From assembly GCF_001192835.1 (NCBI RefSeq), contig NZ_DF968183.1, forward strand, positions 496,001 through 560,000: DNA of 64,000 bases. Reading direction: 5' to 3'. How positions within the stretch are numbered: the stretch's first letter is position 1; each line of letters begins with the position of its first letter. This DNA is from Lentimicrobium saccharophilum (GTDB lineage: Bacteria; Bacteroidota; Bacteroidia; Bacteroidales; Lentimicrobiaceae). Shown piece by piece: positions 45,301-55,311 of this stretch. The position numbers and the translations under genes were made by a program. The notes under the pieces were generated by a model. The model did no database searches. It had not been told where the DNA came from and saw only the letters and a program-made list of their open reading frames with translations.

Positions 45301-46668
45301 ATGAACAGAATATTGATAATCACCCTGTTGATATCATTAAGTTTCCCTTTAGCTGCACAGCGTAAGAAAACTTCCGCAGAGAATCCGGACAAGATTGAAG
45401 TCAGGGGGATCCTGCCAAACCTGAGTGACGATGAACTGTTGGACGAAGTCCAGCGCCAGACATTCCGCTATTTCTGGGATTTTGCGCATCCGGTAAGCGG
45501 AATGGCCCGGGAACGGAGCAACAGGGCGTACAACTATGGCGATGAAGTGGTTACCACCGGAGGTACCGGTTTTGGCATAATGGCCAGCGTGGTTGCCGTG
45601 CACCGGGGGTGGATTACCCGCGACAGCGCTGCCCGTCACCTGCTGAAAATGGTGAAATTCCTGGCCAAAGCCGACTCCTATCACGGGGTTTTCCCTCATT
45701 GGCTGCACGGTAATACAGGAAAAACCATTCCATTCAGCCGCAAGGACGATGGCGCTGACCTGGTGGAAAACGCATTTCTTTTCCAGGGATTGCTTACGGC
45801 AAGGCAGTATTTTGATGCTAAAAGCCCGCTTGAATCAGAATTACGAAACCGCATTAACTGGTTGTGGAGCGAGATCGAATGGAACTGGTTTACCAAAGGC
45901 GGCGAAGAAGTACTTTACTGGCACTGGAGCCCGAACAATGGCTGGGCCATGAATTTTCCCCTCAGGGGTTTCAACGAATGCCTGATTACTTATATACTGG
46001 CAGCATCTTCCGAACGCTACCCGGTAAGCCCGGCGGTTTACCACCGCGGTTGGGCGCAGAGCAATTTCTTCAAAAACGGCAAATCGTTTTTCGGGATAGA
46101 ACTCCCGCTGGGCTTCGATTACGGCGGTCCGTTGTTTTTCTCCCATTATTCCTTTCTTGGATTAAGTCCTAAAGGCCTGAAAGACCAGTATGCCGACTAC
46201 TGGATGCAAAACCGTAACCACACCCTTATCAACCGCGCATACTGCATCAGCAACCCGAAAAATTTCAAAGGCTACGGAGAAAACTGCTGGGGACTGACTG
46301 CCAGCGATAACCATGAAGGTTACAATGCACATTCTCCCGACAATGACCTCGGAGTGATTACCCCAACGGCGGCGCTTTCAGCTTTCCCTTATACGCCTGA
46401 ATACTCTATGCAGGCCTTGCGTCATTTCTATTATAACCTTGGAGATAAAATATGGAGTGAGTATGGCTTTGTGGATGCCTTTAATGAAAGTGAAAACTGG
46501 TATGCAAAATCACATCTTGCCATCGATCAGGGGCCTATCATCGTGATGATTGAAAATTACCGCTCCGGCCTGATCTGGGACCTGTTCATGAGTTGTCCCG
46601 AGATCCTTCACGGACTTAAGAAACTGGGATTTACCAGTCCTTACTTGGAATCAAATCAAGAAAAATAA
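45301..46668 (+). CDS. Glycoside hydrolase family 144 (endo-beta-1,2-glucanase-like)
   Basis: From the ATG at 45301 the protein is about 455 residues with a signal peptide (NRILIITLLISLSFPLAAQ). The (alpha/alpha)6 barrel of the glucoamylase-like family is recognisable in QTFRYFWDFAHPVSGMARERSN, NAFLFQGLL, LRGFNECLITYILAASS, ENCWGLTASDNHEGYNAHSP and FVDAFNESENWYA. Characterised GH144 enzymes cut beta-1,2-glucan to sophorooligosaccharides in the periplasm. The adjacent GH3 gene, 22 bp downstream, supports that role. Confidence 0.8.
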   Translation: MNRILIITLLISLSFPLAAQRKKTSAENPDKIEVRGILPNLSDDELLDEVQRQTFRYFWDFAHPVSGMARERSNRAYNYGDEVVTTGGTGFGIMASVVAVHRGWITRDSAARHLLKMVKFLAKADSYHGVFPHWLHGNTGKTIPFSRKDDGADLVENAFLFQGLLTARQYFDAKSPLESELRNRINWLWSEIEWNWFTKGGEEVLYWHWSPNNGWAMNFPLRGFNECLITYILAASSERYPVSPAVYHRGWAQSNFFKNGKSFFGIELPLGFDYGGPLFFSHYSFLGLSPKGLKDQYADYWMQNRNHTLINRAYCISNPKNFKGYGENCWGLTASDNHEGYNAHSPDNDLGVITPTAALSAFPYTPEYSMQALRHFYYNLGDKIWSEYGFVDAFNESENWYAKSHLAIDQGPIIVMIENYRSGLIWDLFMSCPEILHGLKKLGFTSPYLESNQEK

Positions 46669-46690
46669 TAACAAGAGACGAAAATCAAGT

Positions 46691-48985
46691 ATGAAAAGAA
46701 ACAGCATCCTTTTTGCCGTTATCCTGATGGCTTCATTCCTCAGCGTAAGCGCGCAACCGTTGCCGGATCAGGTAAAAATGAATAAATTCATCAGTGAACT
46801 GATGGCAAAAATGACCCTGGACGAAAAGATTGGTCAGTTAAATCTGCCCAGTGCCGGTGATTTCACCACCGGGCAAACATCCAGTTCAGACATCGGAAGA
46901 AAAATCAGGGAAGGAAAAGTGGGTGGATTGTTCAATATCAGATCTGTTGAAAGAATCCGGAATGTACAGAAGGTGGCCGTTGAAGAGAGCAGGTTGAAGA
47001 TCCCCCTGATTTTCGGAATGGATGTGATTCATGGTTATAAGTCTGTTTTCCCGATTCCGTTAGGGCTTTCCTGTTCCTGGGACATGGATCTTATTGAACA
47101 GAGCGCGCGCATTGCCGCCATCGAAGCCAGTGCCGACGGCATTTGCTGGACCTTCTCCCCCATGGTTGACCTGAGCCGCGATCCCCGTTGGGGCCGCGTT
47201 GCAGAAGGCAGCGGAGAAGACCCCTTCCTGGGCGGCGAAGTAGCCAAAGCCATGGTGCGCGGATACCAGGGCACGGACTTAACGGCCAACAATACCATTA
47301 TGGCCACTGTGAAACATTTTGCCCTTTACGGCGCCGGTGAAGCCGGCCGCGACTACAACACGGTGGATATGAGCCGGCAGCGTATGTACAATGAGTATTT
47401 TCTGCCATATAAAGCAGGTGTTGATGCCGGCGCCGGAAGCGTAATGGCTGCCTTTAACGAGGTTGACGGCATTCCCGCTACGGGAAATAAATGGCTGATG
47501 CAGAATGTACTCCGCGATCAATGGGGGTTCAACGGATTTATCGTTACCGATTACACCGGTATCTATGAAATGACGGCACATGGCGTGGGCGACCTTCAGA
47601 CAGTGTCAGCGATGGCACTTAAAGCCGGAATGGATATGGATATGGTAAGTGAAGGTTTCCTGCTGACCCTTCAGAAATCGCTCAGCGAAGGTAAAATTTC
47701 GGAAGGGCAAATCAATACTGCCTGCCGCAGGATACTGGAAGCCAAATATAAACTCGGACTTTTTGACGATCCCTACCGTTATTGTGACTCAAAACGCGCC
47801 GAAACTGAAATCTATACCGATGCCAACCGCATGGCAGCCCGGAAAACAGCTTCAGAAAGTTTTGTATTACTTAAAAACGAAGGCAATATTCTGCCCTTGA
47901 GAAAAGATGCGAAAATCGCGCTGATTGGCCCCCTGGCTGATAACCGGCTGAACATGTGCGGCACCTGGACCGTCGCCGGAGATTTCGAAAAAGCCATTTC
48001 AGTTTTGGATGGCATCGGAATGGTAACCGGCAAACCCGAACTGGTTACGCTGGCCCGTGGAATAAACGTTGTTGCCGATTCCGTGCTCGAATCGCGTATC
48101 GGAATGTTCGGAAAACCAACCGGGTGGGACAGCCGCCCCGCTGAAATTATGATTGCCGAAGCCGTTAAAGCCGCTGAAAAATCAGAGGTAGTGGTAGCCA
48201 TTCTGGGTGAAGCATCCGAATCGAGTGGCGAATGCTCAAGCATCACCAATATCGAGCTGCCGGCCAACCAGCGGGAACTGCTCAAGGCGCTGCTGAAAAC
48301 AGGCAAACCGGTGGTAATGGTTCTCTTTACCGGGCGCCCGCTGGCCATCACCTGGGAGCAGGAAAATGTACCTGCCATCCTCAATGTATGGTTCGGGGGA
48401 AGCGAAGCCGGTGCAGCCGTGGCCGACGTTCTCTTCGGAGATGTGGTGCCATCCGGTAAGCTTACCGCCTCTTTTCCGAGAAATACCGGGCAGATCCCTG
48501 TTTTTTACAACCATAAAAATACCGGCCGCCCTTTACCCGAAGGCCAATGGTTCACCAAATTCCTTACCAATTATCTGGATGTCCCGAATGAACCGCTTTA
48601 CCCATTTGGCTATGGATTAAGTTATACTTCATTTTCATACAGCGACCTTACCCTGAGTAAACGTACCATGAAACCGGGTGAGTCCATCGACGTCAGCGTT
48701 AAGGTCACCAACACCGGAAATTACGATGGCAAGGAAGTCGTTCAGCTCTATATCCGCGATATGGTCGGTACCACCACCCGTCCGGTGAAAGAACTGAAGG
48801 GTTTTCAGAAAGTATTCCTGAAAAAGGGAGAAACAAAAGAAGTAAAGTTTACCATAGATATTGAGGATCTGAAGTTTTACAATTATGACCTGGACTTTGT
48901 TGCGGAGCCGGGTGATTTCAAGGTTTTTACAGGCGGGAACTCCCGGGATGTGCTTGAAGCAGAGTTTGTTCTGACAGAGAGCTAA
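46691..48985 (+). CDS. Glycoside hydrolase family 3 beta-glucosidase
   Basis: The 764-residue exported enzyme has the GH3 N-domain with KHF (208-210), the nucleophile in FIVTDYTG (Asp287), the second domain (KPVVMVLFTGRPLAI, GSEAGAAVADVLFGD), and a fibronectin-III-like end (VKVTNTGNYDGKEVVQLYI). The signal peptide ends at SVSAQ. Together with the upstream GH144 gene it probably degrades beta-1,2-glucan; a GH144-GH3 pair is known in Bacteroides. No SusC/D pair is present. A strong terminator follows. Confidence 0.9.
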   Translation: MKRNSILFAVILMASFLSVSAQPLPDQVKMNKFISELMAKMTLDEKIGQLNLPSAGDFTTGQTSSSDIGRKIREGKVGGLFNIRSVERIRNVQKVAVEESRLKIPLIFGMDVIHGYKSVFPIPLGLSCSWDMDLIEQSARIAAIEASADGICWTFSPMVDLSRDPRWGRVAEGSGEDPFLGGEVAKAMVRGYQGTDLTANNTIMATVKHFALYGAGEAGRDYNTVDMSRQRMYNEYFLPYKAGVDAGAGSVMAAFNEVDGIPATGNKWLMQNVLRDQWGFNGFIVTDYTGIYEMTAHGVGDLQTVSAMALKAGMDMDMVSEGFLLTLQKSLSEGKISEGQINTACRRILEAKYKLGLFDDPYRYCDSKRAETEIYTDANRMAARKTASESFVLLKNEGNILPLRKDAKIALIGPLADNRLNMCGTWTVAGDFEKAISVLDGIGMVTGKPELVTLARGINVVADSVLESRIGMFGKPTGWDSRPAEIMIAEAVKAAEKSEVVVAILGEASESSGECSSITNIELPANQRELLKALLKTGKPVVMVLFTGRPLAITWEQENVPAILNVWFGGSEAGAAVADVLFGDVVPSGKLTASFPRNTGQIPVFYNHKNTGRPLPEGQWFTKFLTNYLDVPNEPLYPFGYGLSYTSFSYSDLTLSKRTMKPGESIDVSVKVTNTGNYDGKEVVQLYIRDMVGTTTRPVKELKGFQKVFLKKGETKEVKFTIDIEDLKFYNYDLDFVAEPGDFKVFTGGNSRDVLEAEFVLTES

Positions 48986-49004
48986 TCATTTCTACCCCAA
49001 AACC

Positions 49005-49037
49005 AAAACCTGCAGTCAGCCGCTGCAGGTTTTTTTT
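49005..49037 (+). terminator. Rho-independent terminator of the GH144-GH3 operon
   Basis: AACCTGCAG (49007-49015) and CTGCAGGTT (49023-49031) pair perfectly around a 7-base loop, followed by a run of eight Ts. It lies 20 bp past the GH3 stop codon. Confidence 0.85.
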
Positions 49038-49143
49038 ACCATTGCTTTACTTTCTTTACTGAATATCGTACATTTATGACCATATTACCCGCTAAACTTT
49101 CCTGATATCAGGATTGTTTGATATTTAAACCCAGGAAAATTAT

Positions 49144-50517
49144 ATGAAAAAGATCAGGTTTGAATACAGATTTACCTTTATATACCTGCTCCTGGGTTTG
49201 CTATGGATTCTTTTTTCTGACCGGCTGATCGGATCACTGGTAACAGATCCCGTAACCCTGACCAGGATACAGACCTATAAAGGATGGTTCTATGTGATTC
49301 TGACGGCCATCCTGTTTTTCCATATTCTGAAAACGCATCTGATTAAACTCAGAACTGCCGAAAAAAAAGCGGTTGAAAGTGACCGGCTTAAAACAGCATT
49401 TCTTCAGAACATCTCGCATGAAATCAGAACGCCGATGAACGGCATTATTGGCTTTTCCTCTCTGCTCGGCGAAAACGGCCTCACTGAAGACCAGAAGAAG
49501 GAATATGTTACCTATATCATGCAAAGTGCAAACCGTCTGCTCGACCTGGTAAATCAGGTTCTGGATATCAGCCTGATCGAAACCGGAAACATCAGCGTGA
49601 ACAACCGGCCGGTCAGCCTGAACGCATTGCTTAAGGACATTTTCAGGCAATGGCATCCGGTGATAAAAGAAGAGGTGGAATTAAAGCTGAGTTGCGGACT
49701 TCCGGATCATTCCGACAGCATGATTACCGATGAGTATAAATTGAAACAGATTTTAAATAACCTTGTGGGAAATGCCGTAAAATTCACTGAAAAAGGCCAT
49801 GTTCACTTCGGTTATTCGCTCAGGGACAACGAGATTGAATTCTTTGTTAAAGATACCGGAATCGGAATTGACAACCGGTTTCATGCTGACATTTTCCAGC
49901 GCTTCAGGAAAGCAGAACCTTCATCTTCAAAATTTTACGATGGTGCCGGCCTTGGCCTTGCGATTTGCCAGAGCAATCTGGAACTGATGAATGGAAAAAT
50001 CAGCCTTGAATCAGAACCGGGACATGGATCACTTTTCAGATTTACCCTGCCCTATAAACCGGCAAAAACTGTGCTGCCAAAAGAAAGTATTGCAGCTGTG
50101 GCTCCTGAGCCCGCCTCGCTCAGTGGTGTCAATATCCTTGTAGCCGAAGATGAAATCCTGAATTATAAGTATATTGAAGATCTGCTTTCAGGTACCGGAG
50201 TCAATCTGATTTCAGCCGTTAACGGCAGCCAGGCCGTTGATTACTGCCGCGATCACAGTGATGTTCACCTGGTGCTGATGGACATCAGAATGCCGGTAAT
50301 GGACGGGTTAGAAGCCACCAAACGCATCAAGGAGTTACGTCCTGATCTGCCGGTGATTGCTCAAAGCGCCTACATTGAAAAAGACAGACAACCACAGGTC
50401 AGAGAAGCGGGCTTTGATGACTTCCTGTTTAAGCCCTTTCTCAAAGAAGAACTGATGGATGCAATTGCCGGTTTTCTTTATACACGGAAACCAGGTTCTT
50501 CCGGCCCGAATCAGTAA
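49144..50517 (+). CDS. Hybrid histidine kinase with short membrane anchor and receiver
   Basis: This 457-residue kinase has two N-terminal transmembrane helices with a ~20-residue external loop and no recognised sensor domain. HisKA follows with NISHEIRTPMNG (His92), then HATPase (NLVGNAVKF, DTGIGI, GAGLGL), and a receiver with acceptor Asp380 (LVLMDIRMP). The REC domain has the VIAQSAY motif also seen in the LytS-type kinase and in the single receiver near 56.5 kb. The signal is unknown. Confidence 0.86.
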   Translation: MKKIRFEYRFTFIYLLLGLLWILFSDRLIGSLVTDPVTLTRIQTYKGWFYVILTAILFFHILKTHLIKLRTAEKKAVESDRLKTAFLQNISHEIRTPMNGIIGFSSLLGENGLTEDQKKEYVTYIMQSANRLLDLVNQVLDISLIETGNISVNNRPVSLNALLKDIFRQWHPVIKEEVELKLSCGLPDHSDSMITDEYKLKQILNNLVGNAVKFTEKGHVHFGYSLRDNEIEFFVKDTGIGIDNRFHADIFQRFRKAEPSSSKFYDGAGLGLAICQSNLELMNGKISLESEPGHGSLFRFTLPYKPAKTVLPKESIAAVAPEPASLSGVNILVAEDEILNYKYIEDLLSGTGVNLISAVNGSQAVDYCRDHSDVHLVLMDIRMPVMDGLEATKRIKELRPDLPVIAQSAYIEKDRQPQVREAGFDDFLFKPFLKEELMDAIAGFLYTRKPGSSGPNQ

Positions 50518-50597
50518 CCTTCTTACTGAATTTTCCGAAAAAATCCTGAAGCGTTCAGGCTTTTCACTATATTTAGCCAGCGAGAAAATCAGATTTT

Positions 50598-52439
50598 ATG
50601 AAAATACGCCATTACATTACCCTGCTGCTTATTATCATATCCTACTCCGGAAAAACCCAGTCCGACTCCCTCGCTGCATCCCAACTTTCAGCGCTTCAGA
50701 ACCAGCTGTCACAATTTGAAAAAAACCGGGTGGCCGACTCGGTTCGAAAGGCTATTCTGACAGATCAGTTGTCGCTGCTTACCTCCGGAGATGTGCAGAA
50801 AAAGAATGAACTGATGGCTGAAATCAAAAAACTGGAGGCTCAGGACAGCATCAGGATTGACCGGCTTTCAGCGCAGGCCATGCAGTTGAGACAAAGCGCC
50901 GGACGCTACCCGGTTATCCTGAAAACAGATACACTCTTCAGTATCTATTCCCGCAGCGGGGCTACACGTCCGGAAGAGCGGGCAAAAGATATCTCAGCAA
51001 GGATAAAGACGCTCTATAAAGACGATTTTCTGGTACTTGATTCTATCCGCAGCTCAGAATCTGATTACACAACCGATATTGTCTGCCAAGATGTGGTAAT
51101 TATGAGCATTACTGACCTTGATGCCATGATTTACAACAAAACAAGGCAGCAGCTTGCGGAAGAGTATACCGGCATCATCCGCACTGCCATTGAAACTGCC
51201 CGCAAAGATGCCAGCCTTGGCAGGCTTCTTGGTCGCTTTGGCCTGGTATTGCTCGTTATTGCCGGAGTGTGGTTTCTGATAATACTGATGATCAGATTAC
51301 ACACCAGGGCAGAAACTTATATTACCAGCAAAAAAGACGTCTGGCTGAAAAACCTGGCCTACAAAGACTACACTTTTCTCTCAGCCGAACAGGAATTGAG
51401 GCTTATCTATTTTATCCTGAAGGTCTTAAAGTGGTTTCTGATTGCCCTGATACTTTACATCAATATACCACTGATATTCAGTATTTTTCCATTTACCCGC
51501 GGCTGGGCCGACAGTCTTTTTGCCCTGATTTGGATGCCGTTCAGGGGCGTTGTGAATGCCGTCTGGAATTATATCCCCAATTTTTTCAGCATTGCCGTCA
51601 TTGTAGTGATTATGCGCTATTTCATCCGCTTTGTCAGGTATATTTTCTCTGAAATTGATTCGGAAAAACTGAAAATCAGCGGATTTCATCCCGACTGGGC
51701 CATGCCGACTTTCAGCATTGTGAAATTTCTGCTCTATGCTTTTATGTTTGTCATGATCTTTCCGTACCTGCCCGGTTCAGACTCAGGCATTTTTAAAGGT
51801 GTATCCGTTTTTATCGGCGTATTGCTCTCCCTGGGGTCATCTTCAGCAATCGCCAACATTATAGCAGGGATTGTGATCACCTATATGCGCCCGTTTAAAA
51901 CCGGTGACCGTATCAGGATCGGAGAAATGACAGGGGATGTGATTGAAAAAACCCTGCTGGTTACCCGCCTGCGCACTCCTAAAATGGAGGAAATCACCAT
52001 TCCCAATGCTTCAGTGCTCTCGGGAAATACCATTAATTATTCGGCTCCCGCCAAAAATGACGGGCTGATCATTCATTCTACCGTTACCATTGGTTATGAT
52101 GCCCCCTGGAAAGATGTGCACCAGGCTTTGATTGATGCTGCCCTGCGCACAACCGGAATCTTGCAGGCCCCCTCGCCTTTTGTCCTGCAAACCGGGCTTG
52201 AAGATTTTTATGTTTCCTACCAGATTAACGCTTACATCAAGGAAGTGAACCGGACAACTTCCATTCATTCTGATCTTCACCGGCACATTCAGGATGTATT
52301 CAATGAAAGGGGCATTGAAATCATGTCGCCCCACTACAGGACTTTACGGGACGGGAATACAACCACCATTCCGGCCGATCACCTTGATGAAGGCTATAAG
52401 CCGCCTTCATTCAGGATAAGCAGCAATCCGGACCAATAA
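50598..52439 (+). CDS. Mechanosensitive channel of the MscS family
   Basis: The 613-residue protein has a signal peptide, a periplasmic alpha-helical region (40-205) with Glu/Lys-rich coils, then five to six transmembrane helices, and the MscS pore and beta domain: GSSSAIANIIAGIVITYMRPFKTGDRIRIG and MEEITIPNASVLSGNTINYS. This is a larger member with an added periplasmic domain. It releases solutes on hypo-osmotic shock in characterised relatives. It is 80 bp from the hybrid kinase gene. Confidence 0.87.
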   Translation: MKIRHYITLLLIIISYSGKTQSDSLAASQLSALQNQLSQFEKNRVADSVRKAILTDQLSLLTSGDVQKKNELMAEIKKLEAQDSIRIDRLSAQAMQLRQSAGRYPVILKTDTLFSIYSRSGATRPEERAKDISARIKTLYKDDFLVLDSIRSSESDYTTDIVCQDVVIMSITDLDAMIYNKTRQQLAEEYTGIIRTAIETARKDASLGRLLGRFGLVLLVIAGVWFLIILMIRLHTRAETYITSKKDVWLKNLAYKDYTFLSAEQELRLIYFILKVLKWFLIALILYINIPLIFSIFPFTRGWADSLFALIWMPFRGVVNAVWNYIPNFFSIAVIVVIMRYFIRFVRYIFSEIDSEKLKISGFHPDWAMPTFSIVKFLLYAFMFVMIFPYLPGSDSGIFKGVSVFIGVLLSLGSSSAIANIIAGIVITYMRPFKTGDRIRIGEMTGDVIEKTLLVTRLRTPKMEEITIPNASVLSGNTINYSAPAKNDGLIIHSTVTIGYDAPWKDVHQALIDAALRTTGILQAPSPFVLQTGLEDFYVSYQINAYIKEVNRTTSIHSDLHRHIQDVFNERGIEIMSPHYRTLRDGNTTTIPADHLDEGYKPPSFRISSNPDQ

Positions 52440-52647
52440 TAACCGGTAAACGTTCAGGCTGACCCCGAAGTGAAATTCACTTTTTTCATTTCCGGCCGGT
52501 CATTGACACATACTGCCGGACAAACCAGAATATAAGCCCGCTGCAGAAAAGACCAGAACATATCTGAAATATAAGATTATAATCTTAAATTTGGCGCTAT
52601 TCCGGCAAGGCTGATTTTATATTAATCAAAATACAATATAAACATTC

Positions 52648-53925
52648 ATGAAATATTCAGGGTTTCTGGCATTGACAATGCTATCATTTATTCTGACAAT
52701 TGAGGCGCATGCACAGGAGCGATTTCGCAAGGGGTACATTATTACCAGATCAAATGACACCATTTTCGGTTATTTACAATACAGAGGCAGCAAAACATCG
52801 TCACAAATATGCCATTTCAGAAGGTCGGATGATCATCCCGTTCAAAAGTTCAATCCCCATGAGATCAGCGGATACAGGTTTGAAGAAGGAAAATACTTTA
52901 TTTCCAGAAAAATCACTGATCATGGAGAACCTGTTGAACGCTTTCTCGAATTTCTGATAAAAGGTAAAGCTTCTGTCTATTTTCTGGAATCCGGTGATGC
53001 CTCACGTTATTTTTTGGAAACAGAACGTGATGGATTGATTGAATTATCAGAGCCTGAAAAAATCATCCATAATGACAGCGGGACTTATTACAATATTCCG
53101 AAATACAAAGGAAAACTGCTCTACATGCTGGCAGATTGTCCGGGAATCAGGGATGATATTATCCAGACACCGCTGAGGCCGAAACCGATGATAAAACTTG
53201 CCAATAAATATCACGATCTGGTATGTACTGATGAAGCATGCACAGTGTTTGAACGCAGGTATAAAAAATTGAAACTTCAGCCGTCTGTTTACGCGGGATA
53301 TGGCATGAAGAAACTGAAGTTCGGTTCCGGACTGATCTCGGAATATACCCCTGTAATGAATGCCGGGGCCGCGCTGCAGATACAGAATCTGTTCCCGAAC
53401 AGTGAAAATATCACGCTTGAAACATGTCTGCAGATATCCAGGTTAAATCAGACTACCCTTAAATCGCAGAATCATAATATTTCGGAAATAATCATCCTCG
53501 GGAATAAATGGTATTATGTGAACAACAGGGAAGCTTATTATGTCAGCGATAACTATATAAAAGTATTCTCCGTCAATCCGGATCTTAAACTCACCTCCAT
53601 TCAGACTCCGGTATTGATAAAATACAATATCAAAAGCAGTCGTTTACAGTATGGATTTGGATTGGGTCCGATGTTCACCTTTAATGTCACGGAAAATAAA
53701 GATATTGATTATAAGTTATTTGCCGATAGATTCGGCAGGAACATCCCGGGAACACTTTTTGGCGGGATCGGCAATGTAAATATTACGTTCAGAACCGGCC
53801 CGAAAAGCAGTATTCAGTTCAATTGCAATTATTTGCTGGACTTTCTGGCCGGAGATGTCAATAAAGCTTATAGGTTCAGTTCACAAACCTTTCAGGCAAA
53901 CCTGAGATATAATTTTTACTGGTAG
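52648..53925 (+). CDS. Exported outer-membrane barrel-like protein
   Basis: The 425-residue protein has a signal peptide (FLALTMLSFILTIEAHAQ). A first half has SNDTIFGYLQYRG and FEEGKYFISRKI. A C-terminal series of amphipathic strands ends in FQANLRYNFYW, with a terminal aromatic, as in outer-membrane barrels. A Cys-containing insert (CTDEACTVFE) precedes the barrel. This two-part layout is common in uncharacterised Bacteroidota proteins. It is monocistronic; a 237-bp gap follows. Confidence 0.68.
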   Translation: MKYSGFLALTMLSFILTIEAHAQERFRKGYIITRSNDTIFGYLQYRGSKTSSQICHFRRSDDHPVQKFNPHEISGYRFEEGKYFISRKITDHGEPVERFLEFLIKGKASVYFLESGDASRYFLETERDGLIELSEPEKIIHNDSGTYYNIPKYKGKLLYMLADCPGIRDDIIQTPLRPKPMIKLANKYHDLVCTDEACTVFERRYKKLKLQPSVYAGYGMKKLKFGSGLISEYTPVMNAGAALQIQNLFPNSENITLETCLQISRLNQTTLKSQNHNISEIIILGNKWYYVNNREAYYVSDNYIKVFSVNPDLKLTSIQTPVLIKYNIKSSRLQYGFGLGPMFTFNVTENKDIDYKLFADRFGRNIPGTLFGGIGNVNITFRTGPKSSIQFNCNYLLDFLAGDVNKAYRFSSQTFQANLRYNFYW

Positions 53926-54124
53926 ATTGCGGCAGTTTTCAGCACATGCCGGCCGGAATGGGAATAGTAACATAATGGTATTACCTGCATGCTCAATCCT
54001 TACGGAAAAATCGCGGGAAAGCCAGTATTTTCAGGATAAACATATAGAAATTAAAAGGAGGCCCGGTTGATGATCAGAAGCCTTTTTGCACTCCCGGTCT
54101 TGCCTGAGCCACTGCGATTTATAC

Positions 54125-54132
54125 TATCTTTG
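54125..54132 (+). promoter_or_regulatory. -7 element of the GH53 gene
   Basis: TATCTTTG followed by CA, 30 bases before the ATG at 54163. A TTG lies 22 bases upstream of it. Confidence 0.45.
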
Positions 54133-54162
54133 CAATCAACCACCAGGAAATCTGCTTAACCC

Positions 54163-55260
54163 ATGCATATGTCAGCTTCCCGCAATCTGCTTATAACCTT
54201 ATTATCCTCCACTTTTCTGTGGCTTTTGCCGGCTGCCTGTTCCGAAAAATCTCCGGACCCGGAGCCTCAGCCGGAAACCCTTATGCTTAAAGCCGCAGAC
54301 TTGTCGTTTCTTCCTGAAATTGAAGATGCAGGCATAGTGTTTTACAATCGCACAGGACAAGAAGAAGATATGCTGACTACCCTGAAAAATGCAGGCATGA
54401 ATACCGTCAGGATACGGCTCTGGCACACACCCGCCGGCGGCCGCTCAGGGTACGGTGAAGTGAAGGCATTTGCTGAGAAGGTCAGGAACAAAGGATTGAA
54501 AGTATGGCTGACGGTGCATTATTCCGATACCTGGGCCGACCCCGGGCACCAGCAAACCCCGGAAGCCTGGCAGAATCTGGACCTGACTGCACTCACCGAC
54601 AGTGTTTACCGTTACACGGCCGGCATCATCAAAGGAATCAAACCGGATTACATTCAGATCGGCAACGAAATCAATGCCGGCATGCTCTGGCCCACCGGAA
54701 AATACTCAAACCTCGTGAATCTTAAAGCCCTGCTGGCTTCAGGGGTTAAGGCGGTGCGCGATCATGACAAAAACTGTAAAATTATGCTGCACATGGCAGG
54801 CCCTGATCAGGCGGAGTGGTTGTTTTCCAACCTGCAAAGCATTGATTATGATATTACTGCGGTTTCTTATTACCCTTTCTGGCACGGCAAAGACCTCACC
54901 ACCCTGGGGCCCACGCTGAAAAATCTGAACACCCGTTTTCTGAAACCGGTCGTCATCGCTGAAACAGCCTATCCTTTTACGCTTGGCTGGAATGACTGGA
55001 CCAACAACATCATTGGCAGCAACGATCAGATTCATCCGGATTATCCGGCTACCGAAGCCGGGCAGCTGGCATTCCTGAAAGAGATCAGCAGGATTTCTTT
55101 TTCCGCCAACGGACTTGCCGGTTTTTGTTACTGGGGTGCGGAGTGGGTTGCCTTCAAAGGCCCACAGGCATCCGACGGATCATCCTGGGAGAATATGGCC
55201 CTGTACGATTTCAGTAATAAAGCCCTGCCTGCCATTGAAGCATTCGGCATTGACCAATAA
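54163..55260 (+). CDS. GH53 arabinogalactan endo-beta-1,4-galactanase lipoprotein
   Basis: The 365-residue enzyme begins with a lipoprotein signal (LWLLPAAC, Cys26). The TIM barrel has the GH53 signatures LKNAGMNTVRIRLWHTP, VWLTVHYSDTWADPGHQ, IQIGNEINAG with the acid/base Glu169, and VVIAETAYPF with the nucleophile Glu266. It likely hydrolyses pectic galactan at the cell surface. The esterase gene follows 51 bp downstream. Confidence 0.9.
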   Translation: MHMSASRNLLITLLSSTFLWLLPAACSEKSPDPEPQPETLMLKAADLSFLPEIEDAGIVFYNRTGQEEDMLTTLKNAGMNTVRIRLWHTPAGGRSGYGEVKAFAEKVRNKGLKVWLTVHYSDTWADPGHQQTPEAWQNLDLTALTDSVYRYTAGIIKGIKPDYIQIGNEINAGMLWPTGKYSNLVNLKALLASGVKAVRDHDKNCKIMLHMAGPDQAEWLFSNLQSIDYDITAVSYYPFWHGKDLTTLGPTLKNLNTRFLKPVVIAETAYPFTLGWNDWTNNIIGSNDQIHPDYPATEAGQLAFLKEISRISFSANGLAGFCYWGAEWVAFKGPQASDGSSWENMALYDFSNKALPAIEAFGIDQ

Positions 55261-55311
55261 CCTGCTGCCGGAGAAATAAACAGTCATAATAAAAATCCAA
55301 TTGCCGTCATT

